A stretch of DNA of 64,000 bases from positions 1,054,001-1,118,000 of the forward strand of contig JAPWKE010000003.1 of NCBI GenBank assembly GCA_028283655.1. The letters are read 5' to 3'. The position numbers and the translations under genes are program-made. The DNA comes from Acidobacteriaceae bacterium. Its GTDB lineage: Bacteria; Acidobacteriota; Terriglobia; Terriglobales; Acidobacteriaceae. This document shows positions 55,047-64,000 of the stretch, piece by piece (position 1 is the first letter of the stretch; each line of letters opens with the position of its first letter). The notes under the pieces were generated by a model. The model did not search any database and was not told where the DNA came from. It saw only the letters and a list, made by a program, of their open reading frames with translations.

Positions 55047-55367
55047 ATGAACTGCACGAATTGTGGAAAGGCAATTGAACCTGGAGCTCGCTTTTGCAGC
55101 GGGTGTGGAGCGGCTGTTAGCTCGGCTGCCTATGAGTATGGCCCGCGGCCCTCGCGCTTTGTTCGTCCTCGCGAAGGTCGTATGGTGGCTGGCGTGTGTG
55201 CAGGGCTTGCGATGCACTATGGCATCGACGTTGCGATCGTTCGCTTGATTGTGGCGCTCAGCATTCTGTTTGCTGGTGTACCGATCATTGCGTACATCGT
55301 GGCGTGGGTGGTGATGCCGAACGCGGATTATGTGATGACGCCGCAGCCGGGTAACATGGTGTCGTGA
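55047..55367 (+). CDS. Zinc-ribbon PspC-domain membrane protein
   Basis: A 106-residue protein. The N-terminal zinc ribbon has two C-x2-C pairs (C3/C6 and C17/C20; NCTNCGK and RFCSGCG). The PspC domain (about 45-98) contains EGRMVAGVCAGLAMHYGIDV and a membrane helix LSILFAGVPIIAYIVAWVVM. Relatives of PspC sense or respond to membrane stress. GGAGG at 55034-55038 fixes the ATG at 55047. Its TGA overlaps the lysA GTG (GTGA), linking it to lysine synthesis for reasons not evident. Confidence 0.88.
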   Translation: MNCTNCGKAIEPGARFCSGCGAAVSSAAYEYGPRPSRFVRPREGRMVAGVCAGLAMHYGIDVAIVRLIVALSILFAGVPIIAYIVAWVVMPNADYVMTPQPGNMVS

Positions 55368-56638
55368 GTTCTTCTGCTTCGCCCAGGCCGTTTGTTTACG
55401 CCGGAGATCACCTCGAGTGCTCCGGCGTAAGTTTGTCCGTGCTTGCCGACCAGTTCGGTACGCCGCTTTATGTCTACTCCGCTGACGCTGTGCGTGAGCG
55501 CGTAGCGATGATTCAGGCAGGCTTTGCCGGTGTCAGCCACACGGTTTGTTATGCCGTGAAGGCGAACTCGGCACTGGCGCTGCTGAAGCGGCTGGCGGCT
55601 GAGGGCTGCGGCTTTGACATCGTTTCGGGCGGCGAGTTGGAGCGCGTTCGTCGCGCTGCTCCTGAGGCTTTGGGGCGCGTTGTTTTCTCGGGCGTTGGCA
55701 AGCTGCCGTGGGAGATGGATGCTGCGCTCGACGCTGGCATTCTGCAGTTCAACGTAGAGAGCGAAGCCGAGCTCGAGTTGCTCTCAGAGCGTGCGCAGGC
55801 TTTGGGCAAGGTCGCTCGCGTGGCGTTGCGTGTAAACCCCGACGTCTTTGCCGAAACGCACCCTTACATTTCGACCGGCATGAGCGAACACAAGTTCGGT
55901 ATTGCGATCGCACGAGCTCGTGCGGTGTATCAGCGGGCCGCAGAGTTGCAGGGCATCGACCCCACCGGTGTAAGCGTACATATCGGTTCGCAGATTCGTT
56001 CGGTAGAGCCTTTCGCCGCAGCGCTGCAGCGTGTAAAGGACCTGGTGCTGGACCTTCGCGCGGCAGGTCTGAACATTCGCAACGTCGATGCAGGTGGTGG
56101 ACTTGGCATCGAGTACGGGCAGGCGGCGTTTGATCCCAAGGCGAGCGTGATAGCGTATGCGCAGGCCTTGCGCGGCGTTCTCGAAGGCTTCGATGCTCAC
56201 TTGCTGTTGGAACCGGGGCGCTTCATCATCGCGCAGGCTGGTACGTTGATTACGCGCGTGCTCTACACGAAGCAAAATGGTACGAAGCGTTTTGTGATTG
56301 CCGATGCGGCGATGAATGATCTCATTCGTCCGGCGCTGTACAAGGCGCATCATGAGATCGTGCCGGTCGTGCTGGATGCTTCGCGTCCGGCGAGTCGCGC
56401 CGACATCGTAGGTCCGGTTTGCGAGAGCGGAGACTTCTTCGCGCAGGACCGCGAGACTCCGGAGTTGCGCGGCGGAGACCTGATTGCTCTGCTCGATGCT
56501 GGTGCTTACGGGATGTCGCTGGCGTCGCACTACAACACGCGTGTGCATCCGGCAGAAGTACTGATCGAGAACGGCGAAATCGTGCTGATTCGTCGGCGAG
56601 AGACGCTCGACGACCTCTTCGCCGCCGAGCTTTACTAG
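55364..56638 (+). CDS. lysA: Diaminopimelate decarboxylase
   Basis: Final step of lysine synthesis (meso-diaminopimelate to L-lysine), PLP enzyme of 424 residues with fold-type III barrel. The Schiff-base lysine is K66 (VCYAVKANSALALL). Other motifs are SGGELERVRRA, VSVHIGSQI, VDAGGGLGIEY, LLLEPGRFIIAQAG and the catalytic cysteine in GPVCESGDFFAQDRE. The start is GTG at 55364, overlapping the PspC gene stop. Its TAG shares bases with the convergent purK stop (the CTAG at 56635-56638). Confidence 0.95.
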   Translation: MSSSASPRPFVYAGDHLECSGVSLSVLADQFGTPLYVYSADAVRERVAMIQAGFAGVSHTVCYAVKANSALALLKRLAAEGCGFDIVSGGELERVRRAAPEALGRVVFSGVGKLPWEMDAALDAGILQFNVESEAELELLSERAQALGKVARVALRVNPDVFAETHPYISTGMSEHKFGIAIARARAVYQRAAELQGIDPTGVSVHIGSQIRSVEPFAAALQRVKDLVLDLRAAGLNIRNVDAGGGLGIEYGQAAFDPKASVIAYAQALRGVLEGFDAHLLLEPGRFIIAQAGTLITRVLYTKQNGTKRFVIADAAMNDLIRPALYKAHHEIVPVVLDASRPASRADIVGPVCESGDFFAQDRETPELRGGDLIALLDAGAYGMSLASHYNTRVHPAEVLIENGEIVLIRRRETLDDLFAAELY

Positions 56639-57711
56639 TCTTCGAGAACCTTACGCCAATGCTCGATAGTGGCCTCTTCGGAGGCCGCTGTCGTTAGATG
56701 GCCTACCTTGCGGCCGATGCGTGCAGCCTTGCCATAGTCATGGCGGTGCAGCGCAGGATACGCATTCGTGGCTTCGAGCGAAGGCATTTTACCAATGCAG
56801 TTGAGCATCACCGTGGGCTCGCTCGTGGTGGGACCGAGTGGCCAGCCAAGCACGGCACGCAGGTGGTTTTCAAACTGCGATGTGACCGCACCTTCGATCG
56901 TCCAGTGACCGGAGTTGTGGACGCGCGGCGCCATTTCGTTGGCGACCAGGCCGCTGGGAGTGACGAAGAACTCAACGGTGAGTACACCGACGTACTCCAG
57001 TGCGTCTAGAAGTGAGCTAAGCGCTTTTTCTGCTTCTGCCTGCAAGGTTGCATCAAGGTAGGGAGCGGTAGACACGCGCAGAATGCCAGCGCGATGCTTG
57101 TTTTCGATAAGAGGATAAAAAGCCGTTTCACCGGTAGCACTACGCGCGGCGATCAGTGAGACCTCACAGCGGAAGTTCACCATACCTTCGAGTATGCAGG
57201 GGGCTCCGCCCGTGTGGGCCCATGCGGAGCCAGCCTCGTCGATATGTGCGATGCGAACCTGGCCGCGACCGTCGTAGCCGAGACGGCGTGTCTTGAGAAT
57301 GCTTGGGGCGCCGATCTCTTCGAGCGCAGCACGAAGGTCGCGCAGGCTGCTGACCTCGGCATAGGGCGCGGTACGAACTCCCTGAAAACGCAGGAAGTCT
57401 TTTTCGAAGAGCCTGTCCTGCGCGATCTTTACCGCGCGCGCGTTGGGCGCGAGGGTCGGTAGATCAGCGAGCACGGAGGCGTCGACGTTCTCGCTTTCAA
57501 GCGTCAGCACATCGACACCACGCGCAAACTTCTGCACCTCTTCGGCGCTTTCGAGGTCCACGGGAAGAACCGTGGCGACCTGCGATGCGCAATCTGCAGG
57601 GGAGCCAGCGCAGATCACATCGACGCCGATACGTGCACCTGCTTCAGCAAGCATCAGAGCAAGCTGCCCTGCGCCCAGAACTCCAACGCGCGGTTTTGAG
57701 GGTGTGCTCAT
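56635..57711 (-). CDS. purK: N5-carboxyaminoimidazole ribonucleotide synthase
   Basis: ATP-grasp enzyme carboxylating AIR at N5, 358 residues. Motifs: [44 protein letters not shown], and [20 protein letters not shown] then [20 protein letters not shown]. The protein is complete. Its ATG overlaps the purE stop (ATGA). It is the last gene of the purine operon, and its stop codon overlaps that of lysA on the other strand. Confidence 0.95.
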   Translation of the reverse strand: MSTPSKPRVGVLGAGQLALMLAEAGARIGVDVICAGSPADCASQVATVLPVDLESAEEVQKFARGVDVLTLESENVDASVLADLPTLAPNARAVKIAQDRLFEKDFLRFQGVRTAPYAEVSSLRDLRAALEEIGAPSILKTRRLGYDGRGQVRIAHIDEAGSAWAHTGGAPCILEGMVNFRCEVSLIAARSATGETAFYPLIENKHRAGILRVSTAPYLDATLQAEAEKALSSLLDALEYVGVLTVEFFVTPSGLVANEMAPRVHNSGHWTIEGAVTSQFENHLRAVLGWPLGPTTSEPTVMLNCIGKMPSLEATNAYPALHRHDYGKAARIGRKVGHLTTAASEEATIEHWRKVLED

Positions 57712-58205
57712 TTGCGCGGATCCGGTCCCTTCAGTACGGTCTTCGTTTGCTTGCTGCGGAAGAGTGAGATCTTGCGAGCAAGCGTTTCATCGTGCGCTGC
57801 GAGCATGGAGACGAGGAAGAGTGCGGCGTTGCGTGCACCCGCTTCGCCGATAGCGAAGGTTGCGACCGGTATGCCTGCGGGCATCTGTGCAATGGAGAGC
57901 AGCGAGTCGAGTCCGTTGAGCGCACGGCTCTTCACAGGAACGCCGAGCACGGGGACGGTCGTCTTGGAGGCGACCATGCCGGGAAGATGTGCGGCTCCGC
58001 CTGCTCCGGCGATGATGGCGCGGAGGCCGCGCTCGTTCGCGGACTCTGCGTAACGCATCATCTTGTCGGGAGTGCGGTGGGCCGAGACAACCTCAACCTC
58101 GTACGGGATACCGAACTCTTCGAGCGTTTTGGCGGCGACTTCCAGCGTGGGCCAGTCGGACTTCGAACCCATGATGATGCCTGCTAGCGGTTGCTTCTTC
58201 TTCAT
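57708..58205 (-). CDS. purE: N5-carboxyaminoimidazole ribonucleotide mutase (class I PurE)
   Basis: Converts N5-CAIR to CAIR, 165 residues. Class I signatures are [53 protein letters not shown] and [20 protein letters not shown] then [10 protein letters not shown]. It works directly with PurK encoded by the next gene. The ATG overlaps the purN stop. Confidence 0.96.
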   Translation of the reverse strand: MKKKQPLAGIIMGSKSDWPTLEVAAKTLEEFGIPYEVEVVSAHRTPDKMMRYAESANERGLRAIIAGAGGAAHLPGMVASKTTVPVLGVPVKSRALNGLDSLLSIAQMPAGIPVATFAIGEAGARNAALFLVSMLAAHDETLARKISLFRSKQTKTVLKGPDPRK

Positions 58206-58783
58206 CGCTTCCTCCAGTCTCTAAGGACCTGCACGAATGCCTGTTGTTCGAGCGCTTGCACACGTGCCTGCAGCGACTCCACCGTGTCATCAGGTAAGAC
58301 GGGGCAGCGCAGTTGCAACACGATCGGGCCTGCGTCGACGTCTTCTGTGACGTGATGAATCGTGCAGCCCGTTTCATCTGTGCCACTCGCTAGAACCGCA
58401 GAGTGGACGTCCATGTTCATGCCGCCCGCAAAGAGTGGGAGCAGTGATGGATGCACGTTGAGCAGATGGCCGCGCCAGTCGTTGACGAACTGCGGCGTGA
58501 CGATGCGCATGAAGCCAATCATCAGCACAAGTTCTGCGCCTGCGGCACGAAGAGCGTTCGTCAGATCAGCTTCAAACTCTTCCCGTGCGCGACCTTTGCC
58601 TGGGATAAAAAGCGCGGAGAGATTGTGTGTTCGCGCACGCTCTAAAATTCCGGCTTGTTCGCGGTCGGAGGCTACCAGAACGATCTCGACGTTGAGGTCA
58701 CCTGCGCGAATAGCATCGAGAATGCCTTGCATCGCAGTACCACGTGTGGAGCCGATGACGGCAACCTTCAGTGCTGCACTCAT
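58202..58783 (-). CDS. purN: Phosphoribosylglycinamide formyltransferase PurN
   Basis: Transfers a formyl group from 10-formyl-THF to GAR, 193 residues. Catalytic Asn and His lie in [10 protein letters not shown] and the Asp in [15 protein letters not shown]. The loop after the catalytic pair ([20 protein letters not shown]) and the N-terminal [12 protein letters not shown] differ from the E. coli form (GNGSNLQAI) but agree with a known sequence variant. The ATG at 58783 overlaps the purD stop (ATGA); the longer open frame is inside purD. Confidence 0.92.
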   Translation of the reverse strand: MSAALKVAVIGSTRGTAMQGILDAIRAGDLNVEIVLVASDREQAGILERARTHNLSALFIPGKGRAREEFEADLTNALRAAGAELVLMIGFMRIVTPQFVNDWRGHLLNVHPSLLPLFAGGMNMDVHSAVLASGTDETGCTIHHVTEDVDAGPIVLQLRCPVLPDDTVESLQARVQALEQQAFVQVLRDWRKR

Positions 58784-60102
58784 CGGCCACGCACCTCGTT
58801 CATGTGCGCGATGCGCGTGTCGAGCGCGGCGGGTGTTCCTATGTCTGAGCGGAAGAAGAACGGTCCGCTGATGAGCTCGCATGCCTGCTGACAGCGAGCT
58901 TCCGCTTCAGCGATGGTTGCGCCTGTGCCGACGAAGCCAACGGTGCGTGAGCCGGTAGCGACGATGACTCCATCGCGCTCATCGACTGCACCAAGGTAGG
59001 CTGTAACACCTGCAGGAAGCTGTGCCGGGATCGCAATCGCATCCCCCTTGCGTGGAGCTTCGGGGTAGCCTTCTGGCACGATGTACTTGCAGACGCTGGC
59101 TTTAGTCGCGAACTCAACATCGAGCGAGTCGAGCCGTTCGCTGACGATGGCGCGGCAGAGAGTTACGAAGTCTGTTTGGAGCAACGTAAGCAGATTGAGC
59201 GATTCGGGATCGCCGAAACGAACGTTGTATTCGATGAGACGAACGCCATCCGCCGTGGCGATGAATCCGCCATAAAGAATGCCGCGATACGGCTCACCGC
59301 ACTTTGCACGAACGGCTGCGATCACGCGCTCGTTAATGTCTCGGGCGGCGGCGATGTCGGAGGGCTCGAGGAAGGGAAGCGAGCCGTCTGCGTCGGTATA
59401 AGTTCCCATGCCGCCAGTGTTAGGCCCGCGGTCGCCTTCATACGCGCGCTTGTGGTCCTGTACGGCGGGCATGTGGCGCACGGTCGTTCCATCGGTGAAA
59501 CTGAGCAGGGAGAACTCCTGGCCAATGAGCTTTTCTTCCAACACGAAGGGACGTCCGGCTGCGGTGAGTTCTTTGCAGTACGCGACGCTCTCGGCGACGG
59601 AGTGAAGATGATCGCCGAAGACCTTCACTCCCTTGCCACCAGCGAGGCCGTCATCTTTCACGACATGGCGATCGGGAAACTGAGCCAGCCATGCTTCAAC
59701 GCCCTCCATGGAGGTGAAGCGTGCAAAGGCCGGGTTGGCATCGATGCCTGCAGCGTCTACAAGCGAACGCGTGAAGGCTTTGCTCGACTCAAGCTGGGCA
59801 AGAGCTTTGGTGGGCCCGACAGCAGGGATGCCTGCGCTCCACAACGCATCTGAGACACCAGCTGCGAGAGGATCTTCAGGGCCAACGATCGCAAGCGTTG
59901 CGTGTTGTTCTACCGCGAAGCGAGCGACGGCGAGCGCGTCGGAGGTATTGCCTGTGGTGTAAGCAATGGAGCGCTTCGCGATGCCGGGGTTGCGTGCGCT
60001 GCCAAAGCAGAGCAACTCAGGGGCCTGCGTGGAGCGAGCCAAAGCTTCAGCGATGGCATGCTCACGAGCGCCGGAGCCAACGATAAGAATGCGTTCTGTC
60101 AT
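58780..60102 (-). CDS. purD: Phosphoribosylamine-glycine ligase
   Basis: GAR synthetase, an ATP-grasp ligase of 440 residues. Family features: ILIVGSGAREHAIAEALARS, VGPEDPLAAGVSDAL, KDDGLAGGKGVKVF, HKRAYEGDRGPNTGGMGTYT and IEYNVRFGDPESLNLLTLLQ. It supplies the GAR used by PurN, encoded by the next gene. Starts and stops overlap by four bases on both sides (ATGA), indicating coupled translation through this part of the operon. Confidence 0.96.
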   Translation of the reverse strand: MTERILIVGSGAREHAIAEALARSTQAPELLCFGSARNPGIAKRSIAYTTGNTSDALAVARFAVEQHATLAIVGPEDPLAAGVSDALWSAGIPAVGPTKALAQLESSKAFTRSLVDAAGIDANPAFARFTSMEGVEAWLAQFPDRHVVKDDGLAGGKGVKVFGDHLHSVAESVAYCKELTAAGRPFVLEEKLIGQEFSLLSFTDGTTVRHMPAVQDHKRAYEGDRGPNTGGMGTYTDADGSLPFLEPSDIAAARDINERVIAAVRAKCGEPYRGILYGGFIATADGVRLIEYNVRFGDPESLNLLTLLQTDFVTLCRAIVSERLDSLDVEFATKASVCKYIVPEGYPEAPRKGDAIAIPAQLPAGVTAYLGAVDERDGVIVATGSRTVGFVGTGATIAEAEARCQQACELISGPFFFRSDIGTPAALDTRIAHMNEVRGR

Positions 60103-61055
60103 GCCTGCAGAGACTCCATCACGGTTGTTTCGAGAGGACGAAGATCGGGCGTAAAGGTTTCGCCGGTGATGGTTTCAAAGAGCTGAATGTAGCGCGAGGA
60201 GAGCTCTGCAATCAGCTCTGGCGGAGCCGTTGGCAGCACTTCGTCTTTGTACGGATCGCAGCGTTCGCGGAACCAGAGACGAAAGAACTCCTTATCGATC
60301 ATGTCTGGCTCTTGTCCTTTGGCAACGCGCTCTTCATACGTTGGCGCGAGCCAGTAGCGGCTAGAGTCGGGAGTATGCACTTCGTCGATAAGACGGATCG
60401 TGCCTTCGCTATCGACACCGAACTCGTACTTGGTGTCCACGAGGATAAGGCCGTGCTTCGCTGCTTCTGCCTGACCGAAGGCGAAGAGCTCAAGCGTCTT
60501 CGCCTCGCAGTACGCCCATTGGTCTGCCGTGAGCCAGCCGTCACGGACAATCTCTTCACCGGTGATGGGGCGATCGTGCGTGGCTTCCTTCGTGGTTGGG
60601 GTGACGACGTTGCGCGGCAGCGGCTGATTCTTGCTCATGCCCTCTGCTAACTCAAGACCCGCGAAGCTGCGCTCGCCGTTTTGATACTTTGTCCAGATAG
60701 ACGTATCGGTCGAGCCCGTAAGGTAGCCGCGGACAACGAACTCAATCGGCAGAACGGTGCATTTGCGGCCGAGCAGAGCGTTCGCGTGTGGGCTGGAGAG
60801 GACGTGGTTTGGGACGATGTGCGCGGTCTTCTGAAACCATGAGAGCGAGGTGCGGTTGAGCACCTGGCCCTTGTACGGAATCGCTCCAAGCATGCGGTCG
60901 AAGCCGCTCTGTCGGTCAGAGGTAATGAGCAGCAGACGTCCGTCGCCAAGGTCGTACGTGTCGCGCACCTTGCCGGGATACTTCGACGGCAGGGGAAGGC
61001 CGGTTGCGGTGAGGCAGTTGGGAATAGCCTCCATCAACGTCTTCTGGTCGATCAC
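60099..61055 (-). CDS. purC: Phosphoribosylaminoimidazole-succinocarboxamide synthase
   Basis: SAICAR synthetase, 318 residues: the longer form seen in many bacteria and in yeast rather than the roughly 240-residue E. coli form. Motifs: GKVRDTYDLGDGRLLLITSD, GRKCTVLPIEFVVRGYLTGS, LILVDTKYEFGVDSEGTIRL and IDEVHTPDSSRYW. The GTG start at 61055 overlaps the purM stop (GTGA). Confidence 0.95.
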   Translation of the reverse strand: MIDQKTLMEAIPNCLTATGLPLPSKYPGKVRDTYDLGDGRLLLITSDRQSGFDRMLGAIPYKGQVLNRTSLSWFQKTAHIVPNHVLSSPHANALLGRKCTVLPIEFVVRGYLTGSTDTSIWTKYQNGERSFAGLELAEGMSKNQPLPRNVVTPTTKEATHDRPITGEEIVRDGWLTADQWAYCEAKTLELFAFGQAEAAKHGLILVDTKYEFGVDSEGTIRLIDEVHTPDSSRYWLAPTYEERVAKGQEPDMIDKEFFRLWFRERCDPYKDEVLPTAPPELIAELSSRYIQLFETITGETFTPDLRPLETTVMESLQA

Positions 61056-62110
61056 ACGCCCTCCGAAAGCTGGACGCCGGTGTGTGCGTCGGTGATGCTG
61101 CCAATCTCCCAGACCTTGAACGGAGCGAATGCCGCAGAGAGCTCAGAGAGCAGACCAGCCGGAGCGATGACCGCCAGGCCGATGCCCATGTTGAAGACGC
61201 GGTGCATCTCTTCGCGGTCAATGTTTCCGAGACCCTGCATCATCGCGAAGATCGGCTGCCCGTCCCAGGCGTTGATGTTGATGTCTGCGCCGAGTCCTTC
61301 GGGGAGAACGCGTGGTGTGTTTTCCACGAGGCCGCCACCGGTGATGTGAGCCATGCCGCGGATGGGCAGGCCTGTATCGAGTGCGCGACGAATGGGCTGC
61401 ACGTAGTTTGCATGTGGAGCAAGCAGAACGTCTGCAAGAGACTTTCCGCCGAGCTCCGCAGGTGTGTCGTGAATGCCGTGACCGGCAACGTCGAAAAGAA
61501 GCTTGCGAGCAAGCGACCAGCCGTTGGTATGCAAGCCCGTCGACTGGACGCCATAGACAACATCGCCAGCCTGCGTGGTGCTGCCGTCGAGTAGCTTGGT
61601 CCGATCGACGACGCCGGTAATGAAGCCAACGACGTCGAGTTCGCCGGGAGCGTACACGGCAGGCATCTCAGCGGTCTCTCCACCGACAAGCGCGATACCT
61701 GCTTCGGCACAGGCGTCGCTCATGCCACGCACAAGCTCTTCGATGATGTGCGGCTCAACCTTGTGCACGCCGAGGTAGTCGAGGAAGGTGAGTGGCTTTG
61801 CGCCGAGCACGGCGATATCGCCTGCAACGGCGGCAACAAGATCGCGGCCAAGGTCCTCATAGCGCCCAGCCATCACGGCAACCTTGGTCTTTGTGCCCAC
61901 GCCGTCGGTGCTTTGCACCATGACCGGATTCGCGAGACCTTCGGTAGCTTCGCGCAGTGAGAAGAGGGAGCCGAAGCTGCCGAGTCCAGTGAGGACGGCT
62001 GGCGAGTGGGTGCGGGCGACGTGCTGCTTCATACGGCGCACGGCTTCGTTACCGGCTTCGATGTCGACGCCGGCGGACTTGTAGTCGATAGTGCGGTTTG
62101 TGTCTGTCAT
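61052..62110 (-). CDS. purM: Phosphoribosylformylglycinamidine cyclo-ligase
   Basis: AIR synthetase, 352 residues. Motifs: YKSAGVDIEAGNEAVRRMK, MVQSTDGVGTKTKVAVMAGR, VAGDIAVLGAKPLTFLDYLG, ALVGGETAEMPAVYAPGELD and MAHITGGGLVENTPRVLPEG. The ATG at 62110 (MTDTNRTIDY), eight bases after the purL stop, was chosen; a GTG at 62131 inside purL is in frame. Confidence 0.95.
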   Translation of the reverse strand: MTDTNRTIDYKSAGVDIEAGNEAVRRMKQHVARTHSPAVLTGLGSFGSLFSLREATEGLANPVMVQSTDGVGTKTKVAVMAGRYEDLGRDLVAAVAGDIAVLGAKPLTFLDYLGVHKVEPHIIEELVRGMSDACAEAGIALVGGETAEMPAVYAPGELDVVGFITGVVDRTKLLDGSTTQAGDVVYGVQSTGLHTNGWSLARKLLFDVAGHGIHDTPAELGGKSLADVLLAPHANYVQPIRRALDTGLPIRGMAHITGGGLVENTPRVLPEGLGADININAWDGQPIFAMMQGLGNIDREEMHRVFNMGIGLAVIAPAGLLSELSAAFAPFKVWEIGSITDAHTGVQLSEGV

Positions 62111-62118
62111 CGTGTCTC

Positions 62119-64000
62119 TTAGCTCACCCACTTGCGGGCGTTATCAAACATGCGTTGCCACGGGCTGTCCGCAAGGGTACGCGTCCAGCTGTGCTGCAGA
62201 CCAAGCGCCGAGCGCTCGGGATGGGGCATAACGATCAGAGCGCGGCCGTCCTGCGAGGCAAAGCCCGCGATGGCGTCGACCGAGCCGTTGGGGTTGAGAG
62301 GATAGTGCTGCGTCGGCTTGCCGTAGGTATCGATATAACGCATTGCCACGTTTGCGGAAGCTGCGCTGGACTCGACGCGGCCTTCGCCATGTGCGACGGC
62401 AATCGGCATCTGTGAGCCTTCCATGCCGGTGAAGAAAATCGAAGTAGAAGGTGCGATTTCAACCATGCATTGGCGCGCTTCAAAGCGTGCGGAGAGGTTG
62501 CGGCGGAAGCGCGGCCACTCCTGCGCACCGGGGATGATTGGGGCGAGTTGCGCCATCATCTGGCAGCCATTGCAGACGCCGAGCGAGAGTGTGTCGGTGC
62601 GTCCGAAGAAAGTAGCAAACATCTCGCGCAGCCTGTTGTTGAAGAGAACTGTCTTCGCCCATCCGCTACCCGCACCGAGCACGTCGCCGTAGCTGAAGCC
62701 TCCGCAGGCAGCAAGCCCTGTGAACCCGGCGAGGTCGATACGCCCAGCGAGCAGGTCGCTCATGTGGACATCGACGGCTTCGAAGTTGGCACGGTCAAAC
62801 GCTGCGGCCATTTCCACCTGGCCGTTGACACCTTGCTCGCGCAGGATGGCAATACGTGGCTTCGAGGTATGAACGAAAGGAGCGGCTACGCGTTCTGCAG
62901 GATCGAAGCCCGCTTTGATGAAAAGTCCCGGACGGCTCGCGTCGCTAAGTAGAGAAAACTCTTGCGCGGTGCAGACGGGGTTGTCCCGCAGAGACGCAAT
63001 GCTGTGGCTGACTTCGCTCCATACCTTTAGCAACACGGAGCGTTGTGCCCGATACACGGGGATGTCATCGTGAACGAGGAGCAAGTCGTTGCCAGCAGCG
63101 GCAGAGCCTACCGAAAGCCAGTGCAAGCCCGAATGCTTCAAAGCCTCGACCACAGCCTTCTCATGTTCTGCGCTGATTTGAATCACAGCGCCCAACTCTT
63201 CGGAGAAGAGTTGAGCCAGCAAGTCACCAGCAGGAAGCTCGATGTGAAGGCCGCAGCTCCCTGCAAGAGCCATTTCGAGCAGCGTGACGAACAGACCTCC
63301 ATCGCCGCGGTCGTGATACGCCAGTAGCTTGCCTTCGGCATTCAGCGTTTGCACAAGCGAGAAGAAGCCTGCCAGCTGTTGCGGAGACGGTGCGTCTGCA
63401 ACACTTCCGCCGCTTTGCATGAAGGCTTCGGAGAGCACACTGCCACCGAGGCGGTTGCGTCCTTCGCCAAGATCGATCAGGATCAGACGCGAGTCCACCG
63501 GCTTCAGTTCAGGCGTGAGCGTTTTGCGCACATTCGTCACAGGCGCAAAGCCTGAAGCAATCAGCGAGAGTGGCGACGTGACGTTGTGCGTTACGCCTTC
63601 GTGCTGCCACTTCGTGCGCATGGACATTGAGTCCTTGCCCACGGGAATCGTAATGCCGAGCGCCGGACAAAGCTCCATCCCGACCGCATAAACGGCGTCG
63701 TAGAGTGCCTGGTCCTGACCAGGCTCGCTCGCTGCTGCCATCCAGTTGGCGGAGAGCTTGATGTCAGAGAGCTTCTCGATGGCTGCGCCCGCGAGGTTGG
63801 TGATCACCTCTCCAACAGCCATGCGTGCAGAGGCTGCAGCGTCCAGCGTCGCGAGTGGTGTTCGCTCGCCAATAGCCATAGCTTCGCCCGTTGTCGCGCC
63901 GTAGGCCGTCATGGTGACAGCACAGTCTGCGACCGGAACCTGCCACGGGCCGACCATCTGGTCCTGCACGGTATAGCCACCAACCGTACGGTCGCCGATA
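62119..64000 (-). CDS. purL: Phosphoribosylformylglycinamidine synthase, large single-chain type (partial)
   Basis: FGAM synthase; the 5' part lies beyond the window, and about 626 C-terminal residues are seen. The first visible residues (IGDRTVGGYTVQDQMVGPWQ) match the middle of the roughly 1300-residue PurL type. A second AIRS-like lobe follows (VGKDSMSMRTKWQ, AYHDRGDGGLFVTLLEMALA), then a fused class I glutaminase domain with nucleophile Cys in GVCNGCQMM and late PHPERSA. Separate purS and purQ are therefore not expected. It is the first visible gene of the purine operon. Confidence 0.95.
   Translation of the reverse strand, partial: IGDRTVGGYTVQDQMVGPWQVPVADCAVTMTAYGATTGEAMAIGERTPLATLDAAASARMAVGEVITNLAGAAIEKLSDIKLSANWMAAASEPGQDQALYDAVYAVGMELCPALGITIPVGKDSMSMRTKWQHEGVTHNVTSPLSLIASGFAPVTNVRKTLTPELKPVDSRLILIDLGEGRNRLGGSVLSEAFMQSGGSVADAPSPQQLAGFFSLVQTLNAEGKLLAYHDRGDGGLFVTLLEMALAGSCGLHIELPAGDLLAQLFSEELGAVIQISAEHEKAVVEALKHSGLHWLSVGSAAAGNDLLLVHDDIPVYRAQRSVLLKVWSEVSHSIASLRDNPVCTAQEFSLLSDASRPGLFIKAGFDPAERVAAPFVHTSKPRIAILREQGVNGQVEMAAAFDRANFEAVDVHMSDLLAGRIDLAGFTGLAACGGFSYGDVLGAGSGWAKTVLFNNRLREMFATFFGRTDTLSLGVCNGCQMMAQLAPIIPGAQEWPRFRRNLSARFEARQCMVEIAPSTSIFFTGMEGSQMPIAVAHGEGRVESSAASANVAMRYIDTYGKPTQHYPLNPNGSVDAIAGFASQDGRALIVMPHPERSALGLQHSWTRTLADSPWQRMFDNARKWVS

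Overview
The window reads as chromosomal DNA of an acidobacterium, most likely family Acidobacteriaceae (Terriglobus/Granulicella/Edaphobacter type). This is inferred from the protein families and gene mixture (GH28, secreted esterase and subtilase, TolC-like and OprB-like outer-membrane proteins, fused E1, CcmI-like small proteins), the GC-rich codon use and the tightly overlapped operons. No database was consulted. No rRNA, tRNA, CRISPR array, transposase or phage gene was recognised; the region is mostly core metabolism with a few unknown genes.

Layout. 1-1.4 kb: end of an unidentified gene and a coupled secreted GH28 polygalacturonase. 1.5-6.9 kb (minus): peptidoglycan-binding-like secreted protein, HtrA/Deg protease, EamA transporter, M20 peptidase and TruA, the last three overlapping stop-to-start. 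7.1-11.4 kb (plus): TolC-like protein and a YyaL/SPATA20-like thioredoxin-domain protein. 11.4-13.9 kb (minus): MscS channel and secreted subtilase. 14.1-16.6 kb (plus): fused E1 alpha/beta 2-oxoacid dehydrogenase and a YciI-like protein. 16.7-24.0 kb (minus): one operon, YmdB phosphodiesterase, glycolate oxidase GlcDEF, a hydratase-like protein and malate synthase, which together turn glycolate through glyoxylate into malate. 24.1-29.0 kb: aminotransferase, LysS (minus) and a plus-strand atpZ-atpI-atpB-atpE cluster for the membrane part of ATP synthase.

29.6-44.8 kb (minus): a complex I operon in the order nuoA-C-D-orf-orf-E-F-orf-orf-G-H-J-K-L-M-N. It lacks nuoB and nuoI and carries four unrecognised ORFs. 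Its first gene sits directly against a good sigma70-like promoter, suggesting a leaderless mRNA. 44.9-55.4 kb: prepilin peptidase, a Gly/Tyr-rich secreted protein, DUF3592-like protein, OprB-like porin, a small membrane protein, carboxylesterase, ThiG, DUF4149-like protein, two proteins sharing a CcmI/SHOCT-like helical segment, a TPR protein and a PspC protein. 55.4-64 kb: lysA (plus), convergent with a seven-gene purine operon (minus) transcribed purL-M-C-D-N-E-K, cut by the window edge inside purL.

Most notable points: (1) a palindromic intergenic-type repeat lies in frame inside lysS; (2) the complex I operon is missing two subunits and interrupted by four unknown ORFs, two of them exported; (3) an apparent promoter-to-terminator unit of about 220 nt with no convincing gene, at about 48.84-49.09 kb, is a candidate small RNA; (4) the ATP synthase c subunit has a signal peptide and part of a sodium-binding signature.
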